The notes beneath the pieces were generated by a model. The model saw only the letters and a list, made by a program, of their open reading frames with translations, was not told where the DNA came from and made no database searches. The translations under genes and the position numbers were made by a program. Shown one piece after another: positions 20,293 through 30,003 of a DNA stretch of 64,000 nucleotides. Within the stretch, counting starts at the first letter, position 1, and each line of letters begins with the position of its first letter. Origin of the DNA: an uncultured SAR116 cluster alpha proteobacterium (GTDB lineage: Bacteria > Pseudomonadota > Alphaproteobacteria > Puniceispirillales > Marisalimonadaceae); assembly GCA_902619805.1 (NCBI GenBank), contig CACNGC010000002.1, forward strand, positions 145,538 to 209,537. Direction: 5' to 3'.

Positions 20293-21327
20293 ATGATTAA
20301 TTCAAAATTAAACCTAAGTAAAAAAAGAATTTTTTCGGGGATACAACCAACAGGTAATTTACATTTAGGAAATTATTTAGGTGCTATAAAAAATTGGGTA
20401 AATCTACAAAGAGACATCTCTTCAATATTCTCAATCGTAGATTTACATGCAATTACAGTTCCTCAAGAGCCATCTAAACTTAAATCTTCAACGCATGAAG
20501 TAACAGCGGCAATTATTGCATCAGGAATTGATCCTAAAAAAGCTATTGTATTTAACCAATCTTCAGTAAAAGAACATGCAGAATTAGCTTGGATGTTCAA
20601 TTGTGTATGTAGAATAGGATGGTTGAATAGAATGACACAATTTAAAGAAAAGGCAGGAAAAAATCGAGAAAACGCTACTGTTGGTTTATATGGATATCCA
20701 GTTTTAATGGCTGCAGACATATTGCTTTATAAAGCTACACATGTTCCTGTTGGAGACGATCAAAAACAACATATTGAATTAGCTAGAGACATAGCATCTT
20801 CTTTTAATAATATGTTTGCTCGTGATGGTCAAAAAGACTTTTTTTCTTTGCCAGAGCCACAGATTTTAGGACAGGCTACACGAGTAATGAGTCTTAGAGA
20901 TGGAACAAAAAAAATGAGTAAGTCTGATGCTTCTGATGCATCTAGAATAAACCTGACTGACACTAAAGAAGAAATTTCAAATAAAATCAAAAAAGCTAAA
21001 ACTGATCCTCATCCACTACCTGAAACTATAGAAGAACTCAGCACAAGACCTGAAGCCTTAAATTTGATTAATATTTATTCATCCTTATCCAACCAATCAA
21101 TTGATCAAACTTTAAGTCAATTTTGTGGACAAGGCTTTTCTTTTTTTAAACCTAAACTCATTGATTTGGCCATTGAAACTTTAAACCCAATTTCATTTGA
21201 AATGAGAAAGTTATTAAATGATCGTAAAGAAATTGATAAAATATTAAGAAATGGTGCAGACAATGCTAGGAAAATTGCAGAACCTGTATTAAAACAAGTA
21301 AAAGAAATAGTTGGTTTTGTAATTTAG
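20293..21327 (+). CDS. trpS: Tryptophanyl-tRNA synthetase
   Basis: 344 residues from the ATG at 20293, which is 4 bp after the murJ stop. The open frame extends 17 codons further up into murJ, but the conserved sequence ([17 protein letters not shown]) begins just after this ATG. Class I synthetase signatures are present: the HIGH-like GNLHLGN and the KMSKS-like KKMSKSD around residue 190-200. The [10 protein letters not shown] motif is the TrpRS specificity region. The enzyme charges tRNA-Trp. It is the last gene of the mutS-glnD-murJ-trpS run. Confidence 0.95.
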   Translation: MINSKLNLSKKRIFSGIQPTGNLHLGNYLGAIKNWVNLQRDISSIFSIVDLHAITVPQEPSKLKSSTHEVTAAIIASGIDPKKAIVFNQSSVKEHAELAWMFNCVCRIGWLNRMTQFKEKAGKNRENATVGLYGYPVLMAADILLYKATHVPVGDDQKQHIELARDIASSFNNMFARDGQKDFFSLPEPQILGQATRVMSLRDGTKKMSKSDASDASRINLTDTKEEISNKIKKAKTDPHPLPETIEELSTRPEALNLINIYSSLSNQSIDQTLSQFCGQGFSFFKPKLIDLAIETLNPISFEMRKLLNDRKEIDKILRNGADNARKIAEPVLKQVKEIVGFVI

Positions 21328-21385
21328 AAAGCTAATTTGTAGAAATAAACAAAATAATGCTTATATTATTATCAGGAGGTAAATC

Positions 21386-21943
21386 ATGTTTATTCAAACC
21401 GAAGATACACCAAATCCGGAAACATTAAAATTTATTCCTGGCAATATCATTCTTAAAACAGGAACTGCAGATTTTTCAAGCAAAGATGTCGCATCAGATT
21501 CACCATTAGCTTTAAGGTTATTCGAAATTGATGGAGTTAGCAGAGTTTTTTTGGCAACTGATTTTATATCCGTAACTAAAGATCCACTATTAGACTGGAA
21601 TAACTTAAAGCCTTCAATATTAACTGGAATTATGGAACATTATTCTACTGGTCTTCCAGCAATTAATGAAACAGAGGATAAAAACTCTGAATCAAACAAT
21701 ATTGAAGATTCAGAAACAATTAAACAAATAAAAGATTTATTGGAAACTCGTGTCAGGCCTGCTGTTGCAATGGATGGTGGAGATATTACATTTTGTTCTT
21801 TTGAAAAAGGTGTTGTTACTTTGCAGATGAAAGGAGCATGTGCTGGATGTCCATCTAGCACAGCTACTTTGAAAATGGGAATTGAGAACATGCTTAGACA
21901 CTATATCCCGGAAGTCACTGAAGTAAGGGCAGCAGAATTATAA
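21386..21943 (+). CDS. nfuA: NifU-like Fe-S scaffold/carrier protein (Nfu)
   Basis: 185 residues. The N-terminal domain (MFIQTEDTPNPETLKFIPG) is the Nfu N domain, and the C-terminal NifU domain has the cluster-binding C-x-x-C in MKGACAGCPSSTATLK (around residue 150). Nfu proteins carry a 4Fe-4S cluster to client enzymes. A strong AGGAGG stands 6-7 bases before the ATG, suggesting high translation. The 58-bp gap after trpS may hold its own promoter. The symbol nfuA is by family; the domain order is the eukaryote/alphaproteobacterial Nfu type. Confidence 0.93.
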   Translation: MFIQTEDTPNPETLKFIPGNIILKTGTADFSSKDVASDSPLALRLFEIDGVSRVFLATDFISVTKDPLLDWNNLKPSILTGIMEHYSTGLPAINETEDKNSESNNIEDSETIKQIKDLLETRVRPAVAMDGGDITFCSFEKGVVTLQMKGACAGCPSSTATLKMGIENMLRHYIPEVTEVRAAEL

Positions 21944-21985
21944 AAAAATTTAATTTTAATTATTAATATAACCTAAAATTTTATT

Positions 21986-22960
21986 ATGAGTCTAAATCGT
22001 TACTATGAAGCTTTATCTTTAATTATCATTATTTTATTATTTTTGATAGGTTTTTTAGGGCCAAAATTTTGGAAGATGCCACAACCTTTATTCAACTTTA
22101 AAGGTATTGAAAACAACCTTAGCAATCCTGTTGAAAGCATTGATAGGTTGAGTTTATTTTATTCTAACAATAACTATTTATCTTCGAATCAATTTAATAA
22201 CAAAGATGTTGTATTCAATTGGTCTAAAATTATTCTCAATTATGTGACGACTGATGTTCCTATTCCAAGAATGTATTTTCCTTATATTCCAAAAAATATC
22301 AATCAATATAAAACAAATAATAAGAAATTAACATTTATAGCTATTTTGCTACCACTTGCTTTAAGAGGAAATGAATTGGTATTAGAGGAAAGAAAACTAA
22401 TGAAGATAGCATTTTCCACAAACAACATTTACCAAATAGAGCGCCTTTCAAAAAAATATAAAGTTAATAATTTTAAGAAAATTAATTTTAGTAACTTAAA
22501 CAGATCAGAACTAAGAAAGATAAGATTAGAATTATTGAGTAAAATTAATAGCATACCAATTTCATTAATTTTAGCTCAATCTATAATTGAAAGTGGTTGG
22601 GGAGTGTCAAGATTTGCTCAAGAAGGAAATGCACTTTTTGGTCAATGGACATGGAATAATGCTGATGGAATAAAACCAAAAGGAAATCAAGATGCAAATT
22701 TTTCTGTGAAAAATTTTGATAGCTTACTAGACTCAGTTAATTCATATATATTGAATTTAAATACTCATACTGCATACAAAGAGTTAAGAAATTTTAGAAC
22801 ATCACAATATAACTCAGGCAAAAAAATTACTGGAAATGACATGGCAAATTTTTTAGATAAATATGCTGAAATAGGTATTCAGTATGTTACTAAAGTTAAA
22901 AATATGATTGAAAAAAACCAATTGAGTAAGTATGAAAATTCTATTTTAGCAACTTTTTAA
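21986..22960 (+). CDS. Membrane-anchored glucosaminidase (Bax-like)
   Basis: 324 residues. One N-terminal membrane segment (residues 9-26) anchors the protein outside the cytoplasm. The C-terminal half is a GH73-type glucosaminidase domain: PISLILAQSIIESGWG includes the expected catalytic Glu, followed by GNALFGQWTWN and a YAEIGIQYVTKV end, as in E. coli Bax. Such enzymes cleave the N-acetylglucosamine side of peptidoglycan glycan strands. Its 3' end lies 7 bp from that of the convergent polysaccharide deacetylase gene. Confidence 0.85.
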   Translation: MSLNRYYEALSLIIIILLFLIGFLGPKFWKMPQPLFNFKGIENNLSNPVESIDRLSLFYSNNNYLSSNQFNNKDVVFNWSKIILNYVTTDVPIPRMYFPYIPKNINQYKTNNKKLTFIAILLPLALRGNELVLEERKLMKIAFSTNNIYQIERLSKKYKVNNFKKINFSNLNRSELRKIRLELLSKINSIPISLILAQSIIESGWGVSRFAQEGNALFGQWTWNNADGIKPKGNQDANFSVKNFDSLLDSVNSYILNLNTHTAYKELRNFRTSQYNSGKKITGNDMANFLDKYAEIGIQYVTKVKNMIEKNQLSKYENSILATF

Positions 22961-22967
22961 TCTGATG

Positions 22968-23993
22968 TTAATTAATAATAAATTGTCTTCCAAGCCATCG
23001 CCATCTGTTGTCATTTCCTGCCATTGTACAATTTATTCTTCCTCTACCTTTTAAGAAAGGACCGTTTAATCGTATTTCAATTCTGTTTTTGCCTAATCTT
23101 CTAGTATCAGCTTTTAAACCATTATTTGCAAAGCATCTAACAGCATTTTTTGGCTCAATTCTGTTGGATAATGAAAATCCATAAGAAGGAGGATTTTTTG
23201 AAATAACAGGATTTTTAGGTGATAGATCAGAAATTGGCATTGGTAATGCGTTCACTGCTAATAAAAATCTATCCATGTCGCCATATTTTTCATTCATTGC
23301 AAACCTAGGAAGTTCATACATACCTAAACTTTTATGTGCAACTCCTGAATGTTGACCAAAAGCTGCAATAAATCCATGTAGTTTAACTTGTTCTATAACT
23401 TCTAAATTATATTCTCCATAAGGATAGGCAAAATATTTTGGTGTCCCCCCAATTTCATCAATAAATCGTTTATTTGAAATTGATAGTTCTTGTATAATTT
23501 TTTCTCTTGTTAACTTAAACATATGTGGGTGTGACTTAGTTTGGCTCCCAATAGTAACTCCATGATCTCTTAAAATTCTGATTTGTTCCCAATTCATATA
23601 TCCAGGTGTTTTATTATCAATAACATCTGTTGATACGAACAAAGTAAAAGGCAAATTATATTTTTTAAATATCGGCCAAGCATATTTGTATACTGAAGAG
23701 TAAGCATCATCAATTGTAATGACTACAGACCTATCTTTTGTTGGTTCAACATTATTTATTGCTTGAAGTGCCTTTTCAATACTAATAACGTTGTATTTAG
23801 GTTTTATTAATTCGTTGATATGTTCTAGAAACTGTTGTTTTTTAATATTAGTCGATGGATATCTACTATCTCCAAATCTATGATACATTATAAAAGAAGC
23901 ATAATTGGCATTTGAAAATTGGCTTGTCTCATTAGTTTGGGAAAATGAATAAGAAGGTATAATAATAAATAAAAAAGCAAGAAGTAAATTCAT
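22968..23993 (-). CDS. Secreted polysaccharide deacetylase (NodB/CE4 family)
   Basis: 341 residues. A signal peptide covers about residues 1-19, ending S-Y-S-F-S. The NodB domain has the metal-binding Asp pair in VVITIDDAYSS (around residue 78), the His-x-x-His in KSHPHM (around residue 152), and AYPYGEYN further on. These enzymes remove N- or O-acetyl groups from surface or cell-wall polysaccharides with a divalent metal. Residues 265-341 form a separate basic, Arg-rich tail, function unknown. The substrate is not evident; peptidoglycan is suggested only by the neighbouring glucosaminidase. Confidence 0.87.
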   Translation of the reverse strand: MNLLLAFLFIIIPSYSFSQTNETSQFSNANYASFIMYHRFGDSRYPSTNIKKQQFLEHINELIKPKYNVISIEKALQAINNVEPTKDRSVVITIDDAYSSVYKYAWPIFKKYNLPFTLFVSTDVIDNKTPGYMNWEQIRILRDHGVTIGSQTKSHPHMFKLTREKIIQELSISNKRFIDEIGGTPKYFAYPYGEYNLEVIEQVKLHGFIAAFGQHSGVAHKSLGMYELPRFAMNEKYGDMDRFLLAVNALPMPISDLSPKNPVISKNPPSYGFSLSNRIEPKNAVRCFANNGLKADTRRLGKNRIEIRLNGPFLKGRGRINCTMAGNDNRWRWLGRQFIIN

Positions 23994-24096
23994 TTAATCC
24001 TCAATAGTGAAATAATTTAGTTCAAAGACAAATAACTTTATTATATAATTAATATAGATATTGCTACATATTTCTTTTTGTTGATTAAAGATTTTC

Positions 24097-24819
24097 ATGA
24101 TTATTGCTATAGAGACCAGTACATCAGATTTATCACTTACTTTATTAAACAAAAATAGTATTTTAAGTCACATATCTATACCTATTAAGAATGAATTATC
24201 TGAAATTATTGTGCCAACAATCAAAAGGTTTTTAAAAGATAACTTAATATCTTTTGATGATATTTCCTTTTTGGCAGTTGGTTGTGGACCAGGTAGTTTT
24301 ACAGGAATTCGTGCTATCATTTCAACTGCTTTAGGTATAACTGTTTCTAAAAGTCATATTAAAAGTATAGGTATAAATTCATTGGCTGGCTTAGCAATGT
24401 CTGCAATTCAAGAAGCAAAAATTATGAAACTTAAATATATAATCAGCTCTATTGATAGCAAAAAGGATGATCTTTTTTTGCAGTTATTTAAGATTAACTA
24501 TACTAAAAACAAATTATCACCAATTGTCGCTATAAGTAATATCGATACAATAAAGATTGAAAAATTAAATAATTATTTTGCGATTCACAATTTAATTTTA
24601 ACAGAAGTTTTATTTGTTGGGCATAAATCTAATATGGCAAAAAACATAATAAAAAATTTGAACGTTTCTAACAACTCAACACAACATCCAGATTCTCTAG
24701 GAGTTGGAAAACTTGCTTCATGTATAATATCAAATAAAATCAGTATCAATAAAACCAACTACGCATTTGAAAAATTTAAACCAATATATGCTCGAGCTGC
24801 ACAAATTAACTTAAAATGA
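24097..24819 (+). CDS. tsaB: tRNA N6-threonylcarbamoyladenosine biosynthesis protein TsaB
   Basis: 240 residues. The N-terminus MIIAIETSTSDLSLTLL and the VGCGPGSFTGIRAIISTALG segment (about residue 65-84) are the TsaB hallmarks within the ASKHA fold. TsaB is the non-catalytic partner of TsaD and TsaE in making t6A37 in ANN-decoding tRNAs. The last bases overlap the rimI start as ATGA, so the two are translationally coupled, the usual arrangement. Confidence 0.94.
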   Translation: MIIAIETSTSDLSLTLLNKNSILSHISIPIKNELSEIIVPTIKRFLKDNLISFDDISFLAVGCGPGSFTGIRAIISTALGITVSKSHIKSIGINSLAGLAMSAIQEAKIMKLKYIISSIDSKKDDLFLQLFKINYTKNKLSPIVAISNIDTIKIEKLNNYFAIHNLILTEVLFVGHKSNMAKNIIKNLNVSNNSTQHPDSLGVGKLASCIISNKISINKTNYAFEKFKPIYARAAQINLK

Positions 24820-25250
24820 TTAATATAAAGGAAGTAAAAAAAGGTGATCTATTAAAATTAATTGAAATTAACACGGATATTTTTGATAATTCTGCATCTA
24901 TAAATGATTTTGAAAATTATTTAAAAGAAGACACAATTAAAATTTGGAAAATTTCAACTCAAAAAATTATTGGATTTGTAATTTTTTATCATGTCAGAGA
25001 CGAAATCGAAATAATACAAATTGGTATTATGGAATCATGCCGAAGAAAGAATTATGGATCCTTATTAATTAATAAAATAAAAAAGCTTAAGGATATAAGA
25101 AAAATTTTTCTTGAAGTATCTGTGGAAAACACCCAAGCAATAAATTTTTATTTAAAAAATGGTTTCAAAAAAATTGGAATAAGAAAAGCTTACTATAAAA
25201 TATATAAGCAAAGAATAGATGCATTAAGATTATTATTTGAATTTTCATAA
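24816..25250 (+). CDS. rimI: GNAT acetyltransferase, probable RimI (ribosomal protein S18 alanine N-acetyltransferase)
   Basis: 144 residues. The GNAT acetyl-CoA loop reads CRRKNYGSLLI (around residue 75-85), followed by LEVSVENTQAINFYLKNGFKKIGIRKAYY, a RimI-like signature. RimI acetylates the N-terminus of S18. Placement directly after tsaB with a 4-bp overlap supports RimI over other GNAT enzymes. The glycine-rich loop is slightly degenerate (R-K-N-Y-G rather than R-x-G-x-G), so the exact substrate is less sure. Confidence 0.85.
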   Translation: MINIKEVKKGDLLKLIEINTDIFDNSASINDFENYLKEDTIKIWKISTQKIIGFVIFYHVRDEIEIIQIGIMESCRRKNYGSLLINKIKKLKDIRKIFLEVSVENTQAINFYLKNGFKKIGIRKAYYKIYKQRIDALRLLFEFS

Positions 25251-25304
25251 AAATGAAATACTTGAGATTTATAAGAAAAATTTTAACTTCCTAGTAGGTG
25301 TTTT

Positions 25305-26195
25305 ATGTTAATCGCTAAAGTAAGAGATAATATTGTAAAAGAAGAAATTAAAGTAAGAAAATTTAATTCAATCTTTAAAAGAAAAATCCATTCTCTAGAA
25401 CCTATAAAAATTAAAAAAAATTTTTCTAAAATTGAAGTCGATAATTATGTGATCAAGATTGCTGAGACAAAATCAGAATTAAAAAAAGCTCAAGCTCTTA
25501 GGTATTCTGTGTTTTATAAAGAAAAAAAAGCTATACCAACAATATCAAAAAAAATTTTAAGATTAGATTATGATAAAGTCGATAAATTTGCTGATCATCT
25601 TATTGTAATAGATAAGAATAGAAAAGGTATTAAAAATAAAATTGTAGGGACCTATAGACTTATTCGTGGTGATATAGCGGCTCATTGTGGTGGGTTGTAC
25701 ACTTCCTCAGAATTTGATTTATCTAAGATATTGAATTCTTACGAAAATAATAAAATACTTGAATTAGGAAGGTCATGTGTTCATCAAGATTATAGAAATG
25801 GAACCATAATGAACCTTCTTTGGAAAGCAATTGCTGAGTATGTAAAATTATATGATATAAAAATCTTATTAGGATGCGCGAGTTTTCATGGGACTGACGT
25901 AATGAAGTATACTAATGAATTGTCTTACTTAAGAAAGAATTTTTCTTTACCAGATGAATTGTCAGTTAAAAGCTTAGACTCAAAAATATATCCTGCTTAC
26001 ACTGAAATTGATTCAAATAATAATGATTTAAGAACTTTTGTAAAATTGCCACCACTTATAAAAGGATATCTAAGAGTAGGTGGAAAGGTCAGTCATGATT
26101 GTTATGTTGACTATAAATTCAATACAATAGATCTGTGTGTGATTGTGAATACGAACAATATAGATGAAAAATATAAGAAGAAATATTTAAATTAA
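25305..26195 (+). CDS. olsB: OlsB-like acyl-ACP:L-ornithine N-acyltransferase
   Basis: 296 residues. After a basic N-terminal tail, the segment YVIKIAETKSELKKAQALRY begins an acyltransferase domain of the OlsB/autoinducer-synthase-like GNAT type, with DHLIVID, GTYRL, LELGRSCVHQDYRNG and ILLGCASFHG motifs as in OlsB. OlsB joins a 3-hydroxyacyl chain to ornithine to make lyso-ornithine lipid. The next gene, 6 bp on, is a PlsC-type acyltransferase that could supply the second (OlsA) step. The family assignment is good; ornithine specificity is inferred. Confidence 0.75.
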   Translation: MLIAKVRDNIVKEEIKVRKFNSIFKRKIHSLEPIKIKKNFSKIEVDNYVIKIAETKSELKKAQALRYSVFYKEKKAIPTISKKILRLDYDKVDKFADHLIVIDKNRKGIKNKIVGTYRLIRGDIAAHCGGLYTSSEFDLSKILNSYENNKILELGRSCVHQDYRNGTIMNLLWKAIAEYVKLYDIKILLGCASFHGTDVMKYTNELSYLRKNFSLPDELSVKSLDSKIYPAYTEIDSNNNDLRTFVKLPPLIKGYLRVGGKVSHDCYVDYKFNTIDLCVIVNTNNIDEKYKKKYLN

Positions 26196-26201
26196 TAAAA
26201 T

Positions 26202-27026
26202 ATGGTAACTAAAGAAAATTTTTATTATAGTCCAATTAATAATCTATCATTTATAGATAATTTAATTTTTTACACAAAACTTGTATTTTTTACAGTTGCT
26301 TTCGCTCTCTTAATCACTTTATCTGTGCTACTTGGTAAAATAATACCATCAATCGAAAAATGGTCGCCGGTATTATTTCACAAAATGTTACTATGGTTAT
26401 TGTCTATAGAAGTCGAAATAGTAGGTGAAACAGACCAATCCAAAAAAAGTAACTTATTTATCAGCAATCATTTATCTTATTTAGATATTCCAATATTGGG
26501 ATCTAAATTCCCAATGAGATTTGTAGCAAAATCCGAAGTTGAGAGCTGGCCATTTTTTGGTTTTTTAGCCAAGAAAGGTAGATCAATTTTTATAAGAAGG
26601 AATAAAACAGACAGTTTTATACAAAAAAACAAAATACTAGATATGCTATCATCTGGCGAGAAGATTTTTGTTTTTCCTGAAGGAACAACTTCTGATGGAA
26701 ATAGGGTTCTAGATTTCAAATCAAGTTCTTTTTCATCAGTAGAAAATCAAAGTTTTATGATTCAACCTATAGTTATTGTTTACTCAGATTTAAATGGCAT
26801 TCCTATTAACAGATGGCTAAGACCAATGATAGCCTGGTATGGAGATATGGATCTTAAGCCACATTTATCTAAATTAGTTGGGTTGATGTCAATTAAAGCC
26901 AAACTAATTTATTTAGAGCCAGTAAATACCCAAAATTTTGAAAACAGAAAAGATCTAAGTAATCATTTAGAAGACAAAATAAGAAAAGTTTATTCTAGCG
27001 CTTTATCAAAAAAACTTGCAAAATAA
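26202..27026 (+). CDS. 1-acyl-glycerol-3-phosphate acyltransferase family protein (PlsC/OlsA-like)
   Basis: 274 residues. One N-terminal membrane helix (residues 26-48), then the acyltransferase motif I N-H-L-S-Y-L-D (H-x4-D) near residue 88-94, SRSIFIRR-like motif II (GRSIFIRRNKT), and motif III FPEGTTSDG. It transfers an acyl chain to a lysolipid hydroxyl. It follows olsB with a 6-bp gap, which fits the OlsA step of ornithine lipid synthesis, though a PlsC in this position before miaB is also usual in alphaproteobacteria, so phosphatidic acid synthesis is an equal possibility. Confidence 0.82.
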   Translation: MVTKENFYYSPINNLSFIDNLIFYTKLVFFTVAFALLITLSVLLGKIIPSIEKWSPVLFHKMLLWLLSIEVEIVGETDQSKKSNLFISNHLSYLDIPILGSKFPMRFVAKSEVESWPFFGFLAKKGRSIFIRRNKTDSFIQKNKILDMLSSGEKIFVFPEGTTSDGNRVLDFKSSSFSSVENQSFMIQPIVIVYSDLNGIPINRWLRPMIAWYGDMDLKPHLSKLVGLMSIKAKLIYLEPVNTQNFENRKDLSNHLEDKIRKVYSSALSKKLAK

Positions 27027-27071
27027 CTTTATAACTGGCAGTAAGTATCGTGAATTTATGATGAAGCATTA

Positions 27072-28418
27072 ATGAAAAAGCTATTTATTAAAACTCATGG
27101 ATGTCAGATGAATTTTTATGATTCTGATAGGATGAAAGATCTATTAAAACCTCACGGTTATCAATTAGATGACAATGAAGATGATGCTGATCTAATAGTT
27201 TTGAATACATGCCATATACGTGAAAAGGCAGTTGAAAAAACATATTCTGAGTTAGGGCGTATAAGAGATAAAATTAACGCCAGAAAAGAAAAAAATGGAA
27301 AAAGATCGATAGTAGCTGTTGCTGGTTGTGTTGCCCAAGCCCAAGGTAAAGAAATTATCAAGCGCTCCCCATGGGTTGATATAGTTGTTGGCCCTCAATC
27401 ATATCAAAATCTTCCTGAATTAATTGCAAAAGTTGATCCAGTTAATAAAAATAAAAAAATTAATATTGACTTCCCTACTATTCCAAAATTCGACCAATTA
27501 AATATCAACATTGAAGAAAGAGGTCCCTCTGCATTTTTAACAATTCAAGAAGGATGCGATAAATTTTGTACTTTTTGTGTTGTTCCTTACACAAGAGGAG
27601 CTGAATATTCGAGACCTTTAACTTCAATTATAGATGAAGCAAATAAATTGATAGATGTTGGTGTTAAAGAGATTACTTTATTAGGACAAAATGTGAATGC
27701 TTGGAGTTCAAAAGGTTTAGATAATCAAAATTGGGGTCTTGGTAGATTAATAGACGAATTAGCTAAAATTAATGAGCTTGAATTTATTAGATATACTACT
27801 TCACATCCTCTAGATATGGACATTGAATTAATAAAATGCCATAGGGATAATAAAAAATTAATGCCTTATCTTCATTTACCTATTCAATCAGGTTCAGACA
27901 AAGTACTCAAAATGATGAATAGAAAACACACAGCAAAAGAATATTTAAAAATTATTGAAAAAGTTAGACAATATAACCCTGAAATTGCAATATCAGGAGA
28001 TTTTATTGTTGGTTTTCCTGGAGAAACCGAAAAGGATCATATGTCAACATTAAGTTTAATCCAACAGGTCAACTACGCGCAAGCTTACTCTTTCAAATAT
28101 TCCAAAAGACCTGGAACACCAGGAAGTGTTTTTCTTAATCATGTAGATGAGGAAATAAAGAACTCTAGATTGTATGAAGTTCAAGAATTATTAAGATCTC
28201 AACAATTATCTTTTAATAAACAAACTATTAACTCTTCAATTAAAGTATTAGTCCTTAAAAAAGGAAAGAAAAAACATCAATATATTGGAAGATCACCATT
28301 TAATCAGTCTGTTTACTTTAGTTCTAAAAATAAGGACTTGATAGGATCATTTATAGATTTAAATATTACTGAAGCTTTTCAAAATAGTTTAAAAGGTAAT
28401 ATTCTATCTGATTTATAA
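27072..28418 (+). CDS. miaB: tRNA-2-methylthio-N6-dimethylallyladenosine synthase MiaB
   Basis: 448 residues. The N-terminal UPF0004 domain has three cluster cysteines (HGCQMN, NTCHIR, AGCVAQ), the radical SAM domain has C-DKF-C-TF-C near residue 164-171, and a TRAM domain occupies the last 65 residues. MiaB adds a methylthio group to i6A37 of tRNA using two 4Fe-4S clusters. It lies in the conserved order acyltransferase-miaB-phoH-ybeY. All cysteines are intact. Confidence 0.96.
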   Translation: MKKLFIKTHGCQMNFYDSDRMKDLLKPHGYQLDDNEDDADLIVLNTCHIREKAVEKTYSELGRIRDKINARKEKNGKRSIVAVAGCVAQAQGKEIIKRSPWVDIVVGPQSYQNLPELIAKVDPVNKNKKINIDFPTIPKFDQLNINIEERGPSAFLTIQEGCDKFCTFCVVPYTRGAEYSRPLTSIIDEANKLIDVGVKEITLLGQNVNAWSSKGLDNQNWGLGRLIDELAKINELEFIRYTTSHPLDMDIELIKCHRDNKKLMPYLHLPIQSGSDKVLKMMNRKHTAKEYLKIIEKVRQYNPEIAISGDFIVGFPGETEKDHMSTLSLIQQVNYAQAYSFKYSKRPGTPGSVFLNHVDEEIKNSRLYEVQELLRSQQLSFNKQTINSSIKVLVLKKGKKKHQYIGRSPFNQSVYFSSKNKDLIGSFIDLNITEAFQNSLKGNILSDL

Positions 28419-28443
28419 TGTTAACATCGAAAGATAATATGTA

Positions 28444-29436
28444 TTGAATTATAAAATAAAAAAAGAAGAAATTTTACTCGAACTTCCTAGTAATTCATTA
28501 ATAGCAGTTTTAGTGGGTCATCATAGTATTAACCTTGCAAAATTAGAAAAGTTGATAGACGTAAATATAAACTTGTTTGGTAACCAATTTAATATTTCAG
28601 GAAATGCTGAAAATATTAACAAAGCAAAATTAATTATTTCAAATGTTTACAATAAATTATCTCTTAAAAAATCAGATATTTCTGAGTTTGATTTTTCAAA
28701 TTTTGAAACTGAGTTGAGAATGATTAATGGCATTTCATCTAATCTAAAATTAAATCAAAACATTGATAAACAAGAAGATTTGAAATTTGAAACCTGGAAA
28801 AAAACTATTATCCCTAAGAGTATTGGTCAAAAAAAATATTTTGAAGCTCTGAATAATTTTGAATTAGTTTTTGGACTTGGACCTGCTGGAACTGGAAAGT
28901 CTTATCTAGCTGTTGCAAAAGGTATTCACATGCTGAAAAAAGGTCTTATCGAAAAAATTATTTTAACTAGACCTGCTGTCGAGGCAGGCGAAAGACTTGG
29001 TTTTTTGCCAGGTGATATGAAAGAAAAAATAGACCCTTATCTCAGACCTATATATGATGCATTATATGAAATGATACCAGCAGATAGAGTCGAGAAAAAA
29101 ATTCAATCTGGAGAAATAGAAATTGCACCTTTAGCATTTATGAGAGGAAGAACGTTCACAAACTCTTTTGTCATAGTAGATGAGGCACAAAACACCACAT
29201 CAATTCAAATGAAAATGGTTTTAACTCGAATTGGTGAAGGGTCTAGGATGGTAATTAATGGTGATTTAAGTCAAGTTGATTTGCCAAAAGGTCAAATTTC
29301 TGGATTAAATGAATCAAAAAAAATACTTAGTAAAGTTAAAGATATTGGGATAATATCTTTGAATGCTGATGACGTTATAAGGCATCCAATTGTTGCCAAA
29401 ATAATTAAAGCATATGATAACTACAATAATAATTAA
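28444..29436 (+). CDS. phoH: PhoH-family ATPase (YbeZ)
   Basis: 330 residues from a TTG at 28444, chosen because the KH-like N-terminal region starts just after it. The P-loop is LGPAGTGKSYLAVA near residue 143-157, followed by TRPAVEAGERLGFLPGD and the Walker B IVDEAQNTT. PhoH/YbeZ is an ATPase linked to YbeY and RNA processing under stress. It is followed by ybeY after 17 bp. The ribosome binding site is weak (GAAAG), so the start is uncertain by a few codons. Confidence 0.93.
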   Translation: MNYKIKKEEILLELPSNSLIAVLVGHHSINLAKLEKLIDVNINLFGNQFNISGNAENINKAKLIISNVYNKLSLKKSDISEFDFSNFETELRMINGISSNLKLNQNIDKQEDLKFETWKKTIIPKSIGQKKYFEALNNFELVFGLGPAGTGKSYLAVAKGIHMLKKGLIEKIILTRPAVEAGERLGFLPGDMKEKIDPYLRPIYDALYEMIPADRVEKKIQSGEIEIAPLAFMRGRTFTNSFVIVDEAQNTTSIQMKMVLTRIGEGSRMVINGDLSQVDLPKGQISGLNESKKILSKVKDIGIISLNADDVIRHPIVAKIIKAYDNYNNN

Positions 29437-29453
29437 AATTTAAAATAGTATTC

Positions 29454-29966
29454 ATGAAAGAAGATGAACAAGATTACAGAATATGGAAAAATAAAAATTT
29501 TGTTGTAGAATCTACGATTACTTTGTCATTATGGGATGAAATTTTAATTAATGGTTTTCATGAAAAATTAAATAAAATTTTAAATGAAATTTTTAAACAA
29601 ATGGGTTTTGTTTATAGTAATTCAAAAATTTCAATATCAATTTCTTTTTCAGGTGATAAAAAAATTATGGAACTAAATAGTTGTTTTAGAAAAAAACTTT
29701 CAGCTACAAATGTACTTTCCTTTACTTCTAATAGTAATTTTAATAACACTTTATTTTTAGGTGATATAATTTTTTCAATTGAAACTATTCTAAAAGAAGC
29801 AAAAAGAGATAATAAAACTGTTGAAAATCACTTAATCCATTTGTTTATTCATGCAGTTTTACATTTATTAGGTTATGAGCATGAAACAGAAGAACAGGCA
29901 AAAAAAATGGAAAATTTGGAGATAAAAATATTAAGCAATCTTCAAATAGATAACCCATATAATTAA
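29454..29966 (+). CDS. ybeY: Endoribonuclease YbeY
   Basis: 170 residues. The zinc-binding signature H-AVL-H-LLGYE-H is near residue 128-138, preceded by NVLSFTSNS and the GDIIFS strand typical of the UPF0054 family. YbeY takes part in 16S rRNA 3'-end maturation and ribosome quality control. Between phoH and corC it is in its standard place. Confidence 0.95.
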   Translation: MKEDEQDYRIWKNKNFVVESTITLSLWDEILINGFHEKLNKILNEIFKQMGFVYSNSKISISISFSGDKKIMELNSCFRKKLSATNVLSFTSNSNFNNTLFLGDIIFSIETILKEAKRDNKTVENHLIHLFIHAVLHLLGYEHETEEQAKKMENLEIKILSNLQIDNPYN

Positions 29967-30003
29967 ATAAATAATTTATAATTAATAATAAAGAATTAAA
30001 TAA

